Source: Trinickia sp. Y13 (GTDB lineage Bacteria; Pseudomonadota; Gammaproteobacteria; Burkholderiales; Burkholderiaceae). Taken from it: a DNA stretch of 45,118 bases. The notes beneath the pieces were generated by a model. It was given only the letters and a program-made list of their open reading frames with translations. It was not told the DNA's origin and did not search any database. Shown in pieces: positions 36,923 through 45,118 of the stretch; position 1 is the stretch's first letter; each line of letters starts with the position of its first letter. Location of the stretch: positions 1 through 45,118 of the forward strand of contig NZ_JAKWFK010000026.1 of assembly GCF_029522115.1 (NCBI RefSeq). The letters are read 5' to 3'. The position numbers and the translations under genes are program-made.

Positions 36923-39463
36923 ATGGCACTCAACCAGATAGTGGGGACGGCTATGGGCATCGGCACATTGCATCGCACTTCGGCGGCCGCGAGACATCAC
37001 TCACCCGAATCGAGCGGTCATCGCGCGAAGCGATTCAAGCCGCGCCGCATCCTTGCATCCCTCGCGCCCGCCATCGCAGCGGTGATGTCCGGCTTGCCGC
37101 CGGTCGTGGCGAGCGCTGGCGCGCTACCCACGAATGGCTCGTTCGTGGCCGGCTCGGGTTCGATCGACACGAGCGGCCCGGCGATGACGATCGACCAAAC
37201 CACCTCGCGCGGCGTGATCGACTGGACGCGTTTCTCGATTGGACGCGGCAATACCTTGTCTTTTCATAACGGCAACGGTGCGACGCTCAATCGAGTCACG
37301 GGAGCCGATCCGTCCGTCATTCTGGGCGCGCTCTCCGCCACCGGCAGCGTCTACCTAATCAATCCGCAAGGGGTCGTCGTCGGTCCCGGAGGCGCCGTGA
37401 CGACTGGCGGCAGCTTCGTCGCCTCGACGCTGGACACCTGCGATTGCGCCTTCATGAAAGGCAACGCGCCCACGTTCACGGGCAGCTCGACCGCGTCGGT
37501 AGTGAACATGGGCGCGATCGGCTCGACCGGGGGCGACGTCTTTCTGATCGCGCGCTCGTCGGTCGCCAACGCCGGCTCGATCAGCGCGCCCAATGGCGTA
37601 GCGGCAATGGCGGCCGGTGCGAGCGTGCTACTGGCCGATGCATCGAGCAGCCAGCCCGTCCTCGTGCAAACCGGCAGTGGCGGCTCCGTCGTCAACATGG
37701 GCGACATTCGCGCGGCGCAGGCAAGCTTGCAAGCGGCCGACGGGAACGTCTTCGCACTCGCGGGCAACCATGCCTCGATTCGCGCGACCGGCACGGCGAC
37801 CCGCGACGGCCACGTCTGGCTCGTCGCCGATACGGGCGCCGTCAGCTTGCAAGGCCCGATCGATGCACACAACGCCAACGGCAGCGGCGGCACGGTGGAC
37901 GTGAGCGCGCATACGCTCTCGCTCGGCAGCGCCGTGAGCGGCACGGCGCTCGTCACGGCGAAGCAGTGGAACATCACGACGCCCGTCTACACCATCGACA
38001 GCACGGCGGCGAACGCATTGAGCGGCAGCTTGAACGCGGGGACGTCGATCGCTTTGGCGACGAGCGGTGAGCAAGGCGCGACGGGCGACATCGACGTGGC
38101 GTCGAGCCTGCATTGGTCCGGGGCGGCCTCGCTGACGCTGAGCGCCTATCGGTCTCTGACGATCGAAGCGGGCGCGACGCTCGCCAATAGCGGCACGGGC
38201 AACCTCACGCTGCGCGCCGATTCCAATGCGCTCGACACCGGCGGCAGCCTCACCAATCTCGGCGCGATCGACTGGTCCAAGAGCTTGGGCACCGTGACGG
38301 CGTTCTACGACATGAATGGAACGTACACGCCCGGCACGCAAACGGTCAATGCCGCGTGGACGAGCGCACCGCTGAGCGGGGTGCGCGATCAAATCACGGG
38401 CTACGCGCTCGTCAATTCGTACACCGATCTTCAAAACGTCGCGCATGATTTATCCGGTAATTACGCGCTGGGTAAGGACATCGATGCCAGCGCGTCCAGC
38501 GACCGCAATTACGTGCCGATCGGCAACGTCGATACGCCGTTTACCGGCCTGTTCAACGGCTTCGGGCATCAGATCGACAACCTCTCGATTTATCAATCGG
38601 TGGCCGGCGATCATGGCGAACAGGGGATGGTGCTTCGGACTCAAGGTCTGTTCGGCTTCATCGGCCCGACGGGCCTCGTCGGCAACGTGGGCGTGAGTGG
38701 TAATGGCAATGGATATGGCTACGGCGAATACGCGGCGTATGGACTGCTCGCCGGGATCAACGAAGGCACGATCGTCGGCGCGCGTTCCTCTGGCGGTATC
38801 TCTGTTTTCTCCGGATTCGCCTATGCCTCGACCGTCGGTGGGCTCGTCGGCAAGAATCGCGGCACGATCTGGCGTTCGTCGAGCAGCGCGGGTATTTCTT
38901 CCGAAGGCAACAACGGCGGGCTCGTGGGCGATAACGCCGCTGGGGCCACCATCGCGCAATCGTTCGCGACCGGCAATGTGGATTCGGAGGCGCACTCGGG
39001 CGGCGGCGGCGGCCTGGCCGGCTCGAACGCGGGCACGGTTACGCAGTCGTACGCGACCGGCAACGTGTCATTCAACCCCGACTACTGCGGACCGAACTCC
39101 GGACAGGCCTGCCTGCCCGGCGCCGCGGGCCTCGTCCGGTACAACAGCGGCACGATCACGCAATCGTTCGCGACGGGCCAAGTCACAGAGCCCGATCTTC
39201 CCGATGCGCCGACGCTACCGGCGATCGGCATCGCCACATACAACACCGGGACGATCGGCAACGACGTCTATTGGAACAAGGACACGACGGGCGCGAGCAT
39301 TGGCATCTACTCCGGGACGCAGTTGCCGGCCGCAAACGGTCTGACGACAGCACAAATGAGCGATCCGTCGTCGTTCGCCGGATACGACTTCGGGCCAGGC
39401 GGCGTGTGGACGATGTTGCCTAACGCAACGCATCCGATCTTGAGCTGGCAGATCGGGCAGTAG
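36923..39463 (+). CDS. secreted TPS-domain protein with GLUG repeats
   Basis: The 846-residue protein has a long N-terminal leader (about 1-68, Arg-rich then hydrophobic LASLAPAIAAVMSG), then a filamentous-haemagglutinin N-terminal (TPS) domain. TPS markers are NGSFVAGSGSID, GATLNRVTG, SVYLINPQGVVVG and TTGGSFVASTLD. The C-terminal third has GLUG motifs with the pattern GGLVG-N-GTI-SYATG-V, for example around 640-800. Such proteins are exported by an outer-membrane TpsB partner; none is nearby. Unusually, a CDC dipeptide pair occurs at LDTCDC. It is tail to tail with a paralogue. Function unknown; adhesin-like is inference. Confidence 0.8.
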   Translation: MALNQIVGTAMGIGTLHRTSAAARHHSPESSGHRAKRFKPRRILASLAPAIAAVMSGLPPVVASAGALPTNGSFVAGSGSIDTSGPAMTIDQTTSRGVIDWTRFSIGRGNTLSFHNGNGATLNRVTGADPSVILGALSATGSVYLINPQGVVVGPGGAVTTGGSFVASTLDTCDCAFMKGNAPTFTGSSTASVVNMGAIGSTGGDVFLIARSSVANAGSISAPNGVAAMAAGASVLLADASSSQPVLVQTGSGGSVVNMGDIRAAQASLQAADGNVFALAGNHASIRATGTATRDGHVWLVADTGAVSLQGPIDAHNANGSGGTVDVSAHTLSLGSAVSGTALVTAKQWNITTPVYTIDSTAANALSGSLNAGTSIALATSGEQGATGDIDVASSLHWSGAASLTLSAYRSLTIEAGATLANSGTGNLTLRADSNALDTGGSLTNLGAIDWSKSLGTVTAFYDMNGTYTPGTQTVNAAWTSAPLSGVRDQITGYALVNSYTDLQNVAHDLSGNYALGKDIDASASSDRNYVPIGNVDTPFTGLFNGFGHQIDNLSIYQSVAGDHGEQGMVLRTQGLFGFIGPTGLVGNVGVSGNGNGYGYGEYAAYGLLAGINEGTIVGARSSGGISVFSGFAYASTVGGLVGKNRGTIWRSSSSAGISSEGNNGGLVGDNAAGATIAQSFATGNVDSEAHSGGGGGLAGSNAGTVTQSYATGNVSFNPDYCGPNSGQACLPGAAGLVRYNSGTITQSFATGQVTEPDLPDAPTLPAIGIATYNTGTIGNDVYWNKDTTGASIGIYSGTQLPAANGLTTAQMSDPSSFAGYDFGPGGVWTMLPNATHPILSWQIGQ

Positions 39464-39638
39464 GCCGCGCAGGTGACGGCGAGGCGCTGTGTGTCTTTGC
39501 GCCGCCTAGCGCTGAACGATGCGCTGCATGTACGTGGTTGATCAGCACGCAGTTCGATGATCGTAAGGCGCTATCGACGACAGCCGCCCGCGCCATCGCA
39601 TTGCGCGCAAGCGGCTTCTACATTGCGTTCGCCGGCAA

Positions 39639-41993
39639 TCAATCGCCGCTCAGTTGCCACTGAAGAACGGGATTCGTTGCGCTCGCCGGCATCGCCCATG
39701 CCCCGCCTAGCCCGAAGTCCCAGCCGGCGAAACTGACGGGATCGATCATCTGCGCGCTCGTGAGCCCATTGGCCGCCGCGACGCCCGGCCCGCCCGCGGC
39801 CTGGCCGCTCGTCTGTTTGTTCCAATATACGTCCGAGCCGATCGTTCCGGTGTTCACCACCGCGATGCCCGCTAGCGTGGGCGCCGTTGAACCTTGGGCG
39901 ATGCCGCTGACGTTGCCGCTCGCGAACGATTGCGTGATGGTGCCGCTGTTCTCGGCGACGAGCCCACCGCCTTCGAGCGAAGTGCCCGAGACTGCACCCG
40001 TCGCATACGACTGCGCGATCGTGCCCGAGTTGGCGCCTACGAGGCCGCCCGCTTGCACCAAGCGATTCGTCTCGCCGCTGTACGGATTGGTGAGCGCGCT
40101 CACGCCACCCGTGGCGTACGACTGCAAGATGGTGCCGGAATTTTGCCCGACGAGACCTCCCGCAAAGCCGGCGTTCGACACCTGCACGTTCGCGCCCGAG
40201 CGCACGATCAAACCTTCGTTCGTGCCGACCAGGCCACCGACCGGCGGCGCGCCGCCAGCACTGTAATCGAAGAGATTGCCTTGCATCGACCCGGATGCGA
40301 CGACGTTGGCGATCGTGCCTTGGTTGTCGCCCGCCAGCAGGCCCCCGGGCACGCCTTTGGCTAGCGTCGACCCGCCCGCATTGGTGATGTTCAGGTTGCG
40401 CACGACGCCGCCTTGGCCGATGGTCGTGAACAGCGCATTGATGATATCGACCGCATTGGAAATCGTGTGCCCCATCCCATCGAACTGGCCGGTGAAAGGC
40501 CCGCCGATTTGAACGAGGGCCCAATAGGGCAGCGCGATATCCTTGCCCAGCGCGTAATTGCCCGCTCCGCCGACGTTGTTCAGCTCGTCCATGGAGTTGA
40601 CCCATTGATAGGCCGAGAGCTGCGTCTTCAAGCCACTGTACTGCGGCGCGCGCCATGCGGCATTGGCCAGTTGAGCGCCGGCCGTATAGGTGCCCTTCTC
40701 GTCGTAATACGCCGTGACGAGCCCCGTGCTCTTGGACCAATCGAGCGTGCCATTGTTGACGATGCTGCCGCCGTTGTCGATTGCGTCGGCATCGGCGCGC
40801 AACGCCAAGTTGCCGGCCCCTTTGTTCTTGATCGTCACGCCTTTGTCGACGGTCACGTTGTGCAATGCGGTCAGCGTGAACGACGCCGCGCCCTTCCAGC
40901 CGATGGCGGAGGCCACGTCGATATCGCCGGCCGCCCCTTGCGCTCCCGTCGCTAGCACGCTCACGTTCGTGCCCTTGCTCAAGCTGCGGGAGAACGCTTG
41001 CGCCGCGCCGACGCCGATCGTCGCGCTCGGCATCGAAACATTCCAAACCCCGGCCAATACGGTCGGGCCGCAACGACAAAACGTCAGATCGCCGGCCACC
41101 GTATCGACCGTGCCACCTGTGCCATTGGCGTTCTTGGCCTCGATGCGTCCGCCCAGTCGCACATGGCCCGTATCGGCAACGAGCCAGATATGGCCATCGC
41201 GCGTCGCGGTGCCCGTCGCGCGCAGGGCGGCGTGATTGCCGGAGAATGCAAAGACATTGCCGTCCGCGGCCTGCAAGCTGATTTGTGCGGCGCGGATGGT
41301 GCCGCGATTGAGGACGCTGCCTTTATCGCCCAGTGCGACGAACACCTGTTTGCCGCTCGACGCATCCTGCAGCAGCACCGCTTCCGCAGCCACGAGTTCA
41401 GCCGTGCCGTTCGGCGCGTGAATGGTGCCGTTGTTTTCCACTTGAGCGTCTGCGATCAAGAAGACGTCGCCATGGGTTGAACCGATCTTGCCCAGATTGA
41501 CGACTTTCCCGCCGGATACGCCAATGAGTGCGAATTGCGCGCCGTTCATGAACGACGTGTTGTCCGTATCGAGCGTGGAGGCGACGAAACGGCCACCCGT
41601 CGAGACGACACCGCTCGATCCGATGACGATGCCTTGCGGATTGATGAGGTACAGGCTGCCCGTGGCGGAAAGCGTGCCGAGGATCGACGAGACGTCGCTG
41701 CCGGTGACGCGGTTGAGCGTGGCGCCGTTGCCGTTGTCGAACGTGACATGGGCGCCCTTGCCGATGGAAAAGCTGTTCCATTCTATGATGCCGCGCGGCG
41801 TGCTTTGCACGATAGAGAGCGACCTGCCGTTTTGTTGGAGCGTCCCGCTGCCTGCCACGAAACTGCCGCCGCTTGGCAGCACCTGCGCATGCGCGATCGA
41901 GACGACACCCCACAGCACAGCGATGGCGCCCCGCACGAGCGATGAGATTAATTTGGGTTCCGCGCAACGATACCTATTGCTTCTGCTTTTCAT
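39639..41993 (-). CDS. paralogous secreted TPS-domain protein with GLUG repeats
   Basis: The 784-residue protein has a signal peptide (ending about SIAHAQ), a TPS domain (GGSFVAGSGTLQ, GATLNRVTG, SLYLINPQGIVIG, STGGRFVASTLD) and four or more GLUG motifs such as SGTIAQSYATGAVSG. It matches the plus-strand neighbour from end to end, so the two genes are duplicates in opposite orientation. Shared C-terminal signature: TGTIGSDVYWNKQT and GLTSAQMIDP. A Cys pair FCRCG occurs only here. GGAGG is placed 5 bases before the ATG, a good start. No TpsB gene is visible. The convergent gap to the other copy is 175 bases. Confidence 0.82.
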   Translation of the reverse strand: MKSRSNRYRCAEPKLISSLVRGAIAVLWGVVSIAHAQVLPSGGSFVAGSGTLQQNGRSLSIVQSTPRGIIEWNSFSIGKGAHVTFDNGNGATLNRVTGSDVSSILGTLSATGSLYLINPQGIVIGSSGVVSTGGRFVASTLDTDNTSFMNGAQFALIGVSGGKVVNLGKIGSTHGDVFLIADAQVENNGTIHAPNGTAELVAAEAVLLQDASSGKQVFVALGDKGSVLNRGTIRAAQISLQAADGNVFAFSGNHAALRATGTATRDGHIWLVADTGHVRLGGRIEAKNANGTGGTVDTVAGDLTFCRCGPTVLAGVWNVSMPSATIGVGAAQAFSRSLSKGTNVSVLATGAQGAAGDIDVASAIGWKGAASFTLTALHNVTVDKGVTIKNKGAGNLALRADADAIDNGGSIVNNGTLDWSKSTGLVTAYYDEKGTYTAGAQLANAAWRAPQYSGLKTQLSAYQWVNSMDELNNVGGAGNYALGKDIALPYWALVQIGGPFTGQFDGMGHTISNAVDIINALFTTIGQGGVVRNLNITNAGGSTLAKGVPGGLLAGDNQGTIANVVASGSMQGNLFDYSAGGAPPVGGLVGTNEGLIVRSGANVQVSNAGFAGGLVGQNSGTILQSYATGGVSALTNPYSGETNRLVQAGGLVGANSGTIAQSYATGAVSGTSLEGGGLVAENSGTITQSFASGNVSGIAQGSTAPTLAGIAVVNTGTIGSDVYWNKQTSGQAAGGPGVAAANGLTSAQMIDPVSFAGWDFGLGGAWAMPASATNPVLQWQLSGD

Positions 41994-42401
41994 GAAGCCT
42001 CCGCACTCGACTGGTTGTGATGTTCAACGGGGCTCGGATGGGCCCAACGCCCTGACGTACTGAATCGGCGCGTTTTTTCGACGAATTTTTATGCGCCTTA
42101 GCGTAGATCATTTACGAAGCGTTATTAGGTCGCATTCGAGGGAAATATGCCCGCAAATACGGACGACCATTCGTCGTTTTGCGCCATGATGCCCAGCGGC
42201 CGAAATGAGATGTGGCAAGACGCAGCGCAAACGTTTTCTCTTAAATTACGAATTCGTAAAGTAAGCCAGCGTGTCGGTTCGCCTAAAGTTTTCCTTTGCC
42301 TATCCGTAAACCGTGGGGATAGACGCTCCGAGAAGGCGGGACGCTGCCGGTGGCGAAAATCGAATAGAACGCAAATAAACCGAACCATACGAGGACCTGA
42401 C
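41994..42401. promoter_or_regulatory. divergent intergenic region (408 bases), AT-rich patch
   Basis: The region separates the leftward TPS paralogue from the first lipoprotein gene. Bases 42060-42130 contain T- and A-runs unlike the GC-rich surroundings, suitable for promoters in either direction. A 14-bp palindrome lies at 42246-42259. ORFs crossing the region are unconvincing. Confidence 0.4.
42246..42259. promoter_or_regulatory. perfect 14-bp palindrome, possible operator
   Basis: TTACGAATTCGTAA reads the same on both strands. It is 143 bases upstream of the first lipoprotein ATG and 252 bases from the TPS paralogue start. A chance perfect palindrome of this length at a given site is unlikely, but regulators that bind it cannot be named. 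Confidence 0.5.
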
Positions 42402-42965
42402 ATGGCCGTTCGCCTTGCCCGCCTGCTGCTCATCGGCGCGCCTGCCGCACTGCTCGGCGCTTGCGCGCTTGTAGCGCCACAATATTCCCCTGATGTCGAC
42501 AACATCGAAACGCTCAAGAGCGTAGCGAATGCGAAAGCGCACGTCGGCGCATTCGATTCGACGCCGGGTCCGGGCAACTACTATCCCGTGCCGCTGCGTG
42601 CAAACGTGTTGCGCTCGCCCGTGGGTCATTCGTTCGGCGATTATCTGGCCGATGCGATGACCAAAGAGTTGAAGATGGCCGGCAAGCTTTCGCCGCAGAG
42701 CGACGTGGAAATCAAGGCTACGTTGATCAAAAACGATATCGACGTGGGCATCGCCACGGGCGGTGCGACGCTCACGGCGCGGTTCATCGTGGTGCGGGGC
42801 GGCCAAACGCGTTTCGATAAGGTCGTGACGGCGCAAACGCAGTGGGATTCGGCATTCGCCGCGATGATCGCGGTCCCTAAAGCGCGCGAGGAATATCCCG
42901 CTGCCGTGCAAAAGCTGCTTGGGCAACTCTACGCGGATCCTGCGTTCCGCCAAGCGATCGAATAG
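42402..42965 (+). CDS. hypothetical lipoprotein (187 aa)
   Basis: The product has a lipoprotein signal peptide (hydrophobic LLLIGAPAALLGAC, lipobox LGAC). The mature part has SVANAKAHVGAF, a central SFGDYLADAMTKELKMAGKL and a beta-rich second half, a layout seen in small envelope lipoproteins; I do not recognise the family with certainty. The ATG at 42402 follows GAGGACC. Another lipoprotein gene follows after 73 bases on the same strand, so they may form an operon. Role unknown. Confidence 0.75.
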   Translation: MAVRLARLLLIGAPAALLGACALVAPQYSPDVDNIETLKSVANAKAHVGAFDSTPGPGNYYPVPLRANVLRSPVGHSFGDYLADAMTKELKMAGKLSPQSDVEIKATLIKNDIDVGIATGGATLTARFIVVRGGQTRFDKVVTAQTQWDSAFAAMIAVPKAREEYPAAVQKLLGQLYADPAFRQAIE

Positions 42966-43038
42966 AGCGTCATTGCGATTGCCGCTTAGCTATTCGACTT
43001 ACAACGACGATTCACCCACCACCGAGGAAGACCAAACG

Positions 43039-43626
43039 ATGATGTTGATTCGCACACTGGCCGCGGCCGGCGTAGTCGCACTGATGTCGGGCTGCGCTCA
43101 TGAGATTTCGCTCACCGGCGATACGAGCAAACTTCCGACGCTCTCGAGCGCGCCGCTCGATAAGACTGTCGCACTCGTGATCACGCCGGAGCAATCGGCA
43201 CGCGAGGTGATTACGCCGGGCGGCGGCGGCGACAAGGTCAGCTATCACCCGTATCACGACTTGGAGTTGCCGTTGTACATCGAGTTGGGGCACGTGTTCA
43301 AGAACGTGAAGAAGTTGAAGACCGCCCCGACTGCCGATACGGTTCGTGAGAACCACCTCGACTACGTCATCGTGCCGACGATTACCACCACGTCGTCTTC
43401 CCACAGCCTCGTGACGTGGCCGCCGACCGACTTCTCCGTGACGCTGGCTTGCACGGTGACCGATCCGACGGGGCAAGAAGTCGTGACGAAGAAAGTGACC
43501 GGCAACGGGCATGCGGAATTCAGCCAGTTCAAGCACAACCTTGGGTTGGCTGCGCAGTTGGCTACCGCCGATGCGGTCGGGAAGCTGCAGGATGAATTGG
43601 CGAATGCGCCGGAGTTGCGGAAGTAA
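43039..43626 (+). CDS. second hypothetical lipoprotein (195 aa)
   Basis: The product starts with a lipoprotein signal (MMLIRTLAAAGVVALMSGC, lipobox MSGC). The mature part includes the segment HDLELPLYIELGHVFKNVK, then DYVIVPTITTTSSSHSLVTW and DPTGQEVVTKKVTGNGHAE, a beta-rich layout. GAGGAAG lies about 11 bases before the ATG at 43039. It is downstream of the first lipoprotein and both end in a helical tail. I do not recognise a family. A compound stem-loop follows. Confidence 0.75.
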   Translation: MMLIRTLAAAGVVALMSGCAHEISLTGDTSKLPTLSSAPLDKTVALVITPEQSAREVITPGGGGDKVSYHPYHDLELPLYIELGHVFKNVKKLKTAPTADTVRENHLDYVIVPTITTTSSSHSLVTWPPTDFSVTLACTVTDPTGQEVVTKKVTGNGHAEFSQFKHNLGLAAQLATADAVGKLQDELANAPELRK

Positions 43627-43641
43627 ACTTCGTTTGTCGGT

Positions 43642-43687
43642 GCGCGTGGCTCGAGCCGCTTATGCGGCACTCATGCCGGCCACGCGC
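43642..43687 (+). terminator. compound stem-loop after the second lipoprotein gene
   Basis: GCGCGTGGC (43642-43650) pairs with GCCACGCGC (43679-43687). Inside, GCCGC-TTAT-GCGGC forms a second hairpin (about 43655-43668). It lies 15 bases after the lipoprotein stop. There is no U-tract, so terminator function is likely but unproven. Confidence 0.55.
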
Positions 43688-43737
43688 CTGATCGACGGAG
43701 TTTGTTATCACCTCGATCACCTCGGCGTCCGTCGCAC

Positions 43738-44016
43738 TCAGGTAGCCAGAAGCATCATTCCGAAACTCACAATGTAAGGGACCCAGAATTGCGCGGCCCA
43801 CAGCACTATGCAATATAGAAGCCGCCTCGCGTTCGACATCTTGAGCAACCGCAAGAGCAGAAAGACAACTAGTACAAATAGCGTCCATCCAGCTTCGAGC
43901 TTCGCGAGTTCGCCCAAGATGCCAATGGCATCCGCCCCGTCGCCAATGGCGAAGCAAATCCGGGGAGCCAGCAAAACCAGAACGCAATACACTGTGCGAA
44001 GTAGACGGGTCACCAT
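43738..44016 (-). CDS. small hypothetical membrane protein (92 aa)
   Basis: The product has three hydrophobic stretches: VYCVLVLLAPRICFA (possible signal or membrane segment), GWTLFVLVVFLLLRLL and ARRLLYCIVLWAAQFWVPYIVSFGMMLLA. The ATG at 44016 follows AGAGGATCG. It lies in the same direction as the DUF6396-like gene upstream (stop to start distance about 140 bases). No family is recognised. Confidence 0.65.
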   Translation of the reverse strand: MVTRLLRTVYCVLVLLAPRICFAIGDGADAIGILGELAKLEAGWTLFVLVVFLLLRLLKMSNARRLLYCIVLWAAQFWVPYIVSFGMMLLAT

Positions 44017-44155
44017 CGATCCTCTAAAAGAAAATGAACAGCGTGCGGCGGAGCGGTAGCGTCGCAACTCTCGGGCAACGTGCTACTGCACGTTGCCGTG
44101 ATCAGCCGCGTTTTTGCGCGCCATGGCCCAGTGCCTGCGATATATTGTTGCCACG

Positions 44156-44998
44156 TCATCCCTGATCGACATACGACATCAACTGCCAGATGACGTTTTC
44201 CGTTCGCTCCCTCGCCCCCATCAAGCGATCAAGAATGGCGATCTGTCTCGGCGCTTGAATGGAAAGTGGCGGTAACGTTTCGCCTTTCGCGAATCGGTGC
44301 TGAGGATTCGTAGCTTGCCGGCCGCCTAAGTTCGCGCACCAGACACCGTCTTCCGGACATTTATCGCCGGTGAGTGCGACCGCGCCGAGCGGGAGACGGT
44401 CGACCGTTGCCGTAACCGCCGAGGGCTGCCGATCCAACGCGGACGTTTTTTCCAGCGCGCCCGGTAGCGGCAAGCCTGTCGCTGGATCCAGATGCTTGTC
44501 CTTCGCAAGTCGATCGACAAGCTCGTCCGATGGCTTCTCTGGCGGCTTCGCCGAAGCCTGTTCCTTTTCCCATTGGAACGTGCCGTCCCAAGCGGGAAGC
44601 TGTGCGGGCGGAAGCGGAACGATCTTCTCAATGTCGGGAACCGTCGGGTTTCGACCATCATTCCTGTCGGTAAATTCGCCGATCAATTCATATCGCCTCG
44701 ATCGCTCGGGATCATTAGCGAGCCCGAGATAGTTGATCTTGTCGGACGGCGGTGGCCCTTTAAACGCTTGCTCAAGGCTGTACGCCGATTGCGTTTCGCC
44801 AGCCTGCACCCCAAGTTGAAATGCCGATAGCGCATCCTCGAACCTGCCATCAATGGATAGAGCAATCCCAAGCTGATTTGCCGCGCGACCATCACCTTGC
44901 TCTGCAGCACAGCGCCACATTTTTCTAGCAATATCGGGGGCCATCTCAACCGGATTGAGCTTGCTAGCTACATAATCCTGGGCTTCGGGGCGGTAATC
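44156..44998 (-). pseudogene. DUF6396-like / Sel1-type protein gene, 5' end cut off by an IS
   Basis: The frame is open from the stop at 44156 to about 44998 (280 codons), where it runs into the IS end and an in-frame TAA at 45010-45008. The visible part starts GDYRPEAQDYVASKLNPVEM and has one Sel1-like unit (MWRCAAEQGDGRAANQLGIAL), followed by a Pro/Lys-rich part and NLGGRQATNPQHRFAKGETLPP near the end. This resembles DUF6396 proteins seen in Burkholderia, but I am not certain. A start could be re-used at 44944 (ATG, 262 residues). The true start would be beyond the insertion. Confidence 0.6.
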
Positions 44999-45118
44999 CC
45001 CCCGCTTTTAACGCGAGTCAGAAGTAGAGACTATGCCGCGGCCATGAGCCGCTGTTTCGGCGTCATGCCGCCAAGGCCCATGTTAGGGCGCTCGTGATTG
45101 TATTGCCACATCCATTCG
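44998..45118 (-). mobile_element. end of an IS3-family insertion sequence
   Basis: The segment carries the 3' end of a transposase gene and a short non-coding tail next to a run of six C (44998-45003) that abuts the interrupted gene. The rest of the element lies beyond the right edge. The exact terminal inverted repeat cannot be fixed because only one end is visible. Confidence 0.75.
45031..45118 (-). CDS. IS3-family transposase (OrfB), 3' fragment
   Basis: The last 28 codons are visible. They read in part WQYNHERPNMGLGG and TPKQRL, the highly conserved C-terminal end of IS3-family rve-type transposases, followed by TAG at 45033-45031. The active-site DDE residues are outside the window. It belongs to the element interrupting the DUF6396-like gene. 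Confidence 0.9.
   Translation of the reverse strand, partial: EWMWQYNHERPNMGLGGMTPKQRLMAAA

Overview
The window is high-GC proteobacterial DNA. Its gene content and protein sequences point to a Burkholderiaceae chromosome in the Burkholderia / Paraburkholderia / Caballeronia / Trinickia group. The main pointers are a gcvTHP operon behind a tandem glycine riboswitch, a Rep helicase beside a dihaem cytochrome c5, and a xylose ABC transporter fused to an oxidative xylose operon. The genus assignment is inference; no 16S or other marker gene is present.

Region 1 (1-3021) looks like the edge of an integrated element. A short acidic ORF, an AT-rich patch with a 16-bp tandem duplication, a DUF3987/YfjI-type P-loop protein and a translationally coupled AlpA-like excisionase end beside the CCA-encoding 3' end of a tRNA-Arg(CCG) gene. 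No integrase is visible, so the far end of the element lies to the left.

Region 2 (3022-16230) is mostly ordinary chromosome. It holds a membrane-anchored dihaem cytochrome c5, rep helicase, a YdgJ-like oxidoreductase, a Pro-rich lipoprotein, a LysE exporter, a squalene/phytoene synthase, an EamA transporter, a DUF2784 membrane protein, a secreted TPR protein and an orphan thiamine-diphosphate enzyme. A strong terminator-like hairpin lies only about 12 bases upstream of the squalene synthase start codon.

Region 3 (16392-25111) handles glycine and serine. The gcvT-gcvH-gcvP operon on the minus strand has a clear sigma70 promoter and a tandem glycine riboswitch. It is followed by an alginate-lyase-like gene and sdaA (L-serine deaminase). 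Together gcv and sdaA degrade glycine and serine, feeding one-carbon units and pyruvate. A divergent gene encodes an ABM-like protein.

Region 4 (25249-36742) is a self-contained D-xylose module. A XylR-type AraC regulator and an aldose 1-epimerase are transcribed leftward. Rightward run xylF-xylG-xylH (ABC import) and then D-xylose dehydrogenase, xylonolactonase, xylonate dehydratase and 2-keto-3-deoxyxylonate dehydratase, ending at a perfect 12-bp terminator stem. This is the Weimberg route to alpha-ketoglutarate semialdehyde. The last enzyme, the semialdehyde dehydrogenase, is not in the window, and there is no xylose isomerase or xylulokinase.

Region 5 (36743-45118) is accessory. Two paralogous secreted proteins, each with a TPS/haemagglutinin N-terminal domain and C-terminal GLUG repeats, lie tail to tail with no TpsB transporter beside them. 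They are followed by two unrelated small lipoproteins, a small membrane protein and a DUF6396-like gene whose 5' part is cut off by an IS3-family element running off the right edge. This convergent pair with its neighbours is the least understood part of the window.
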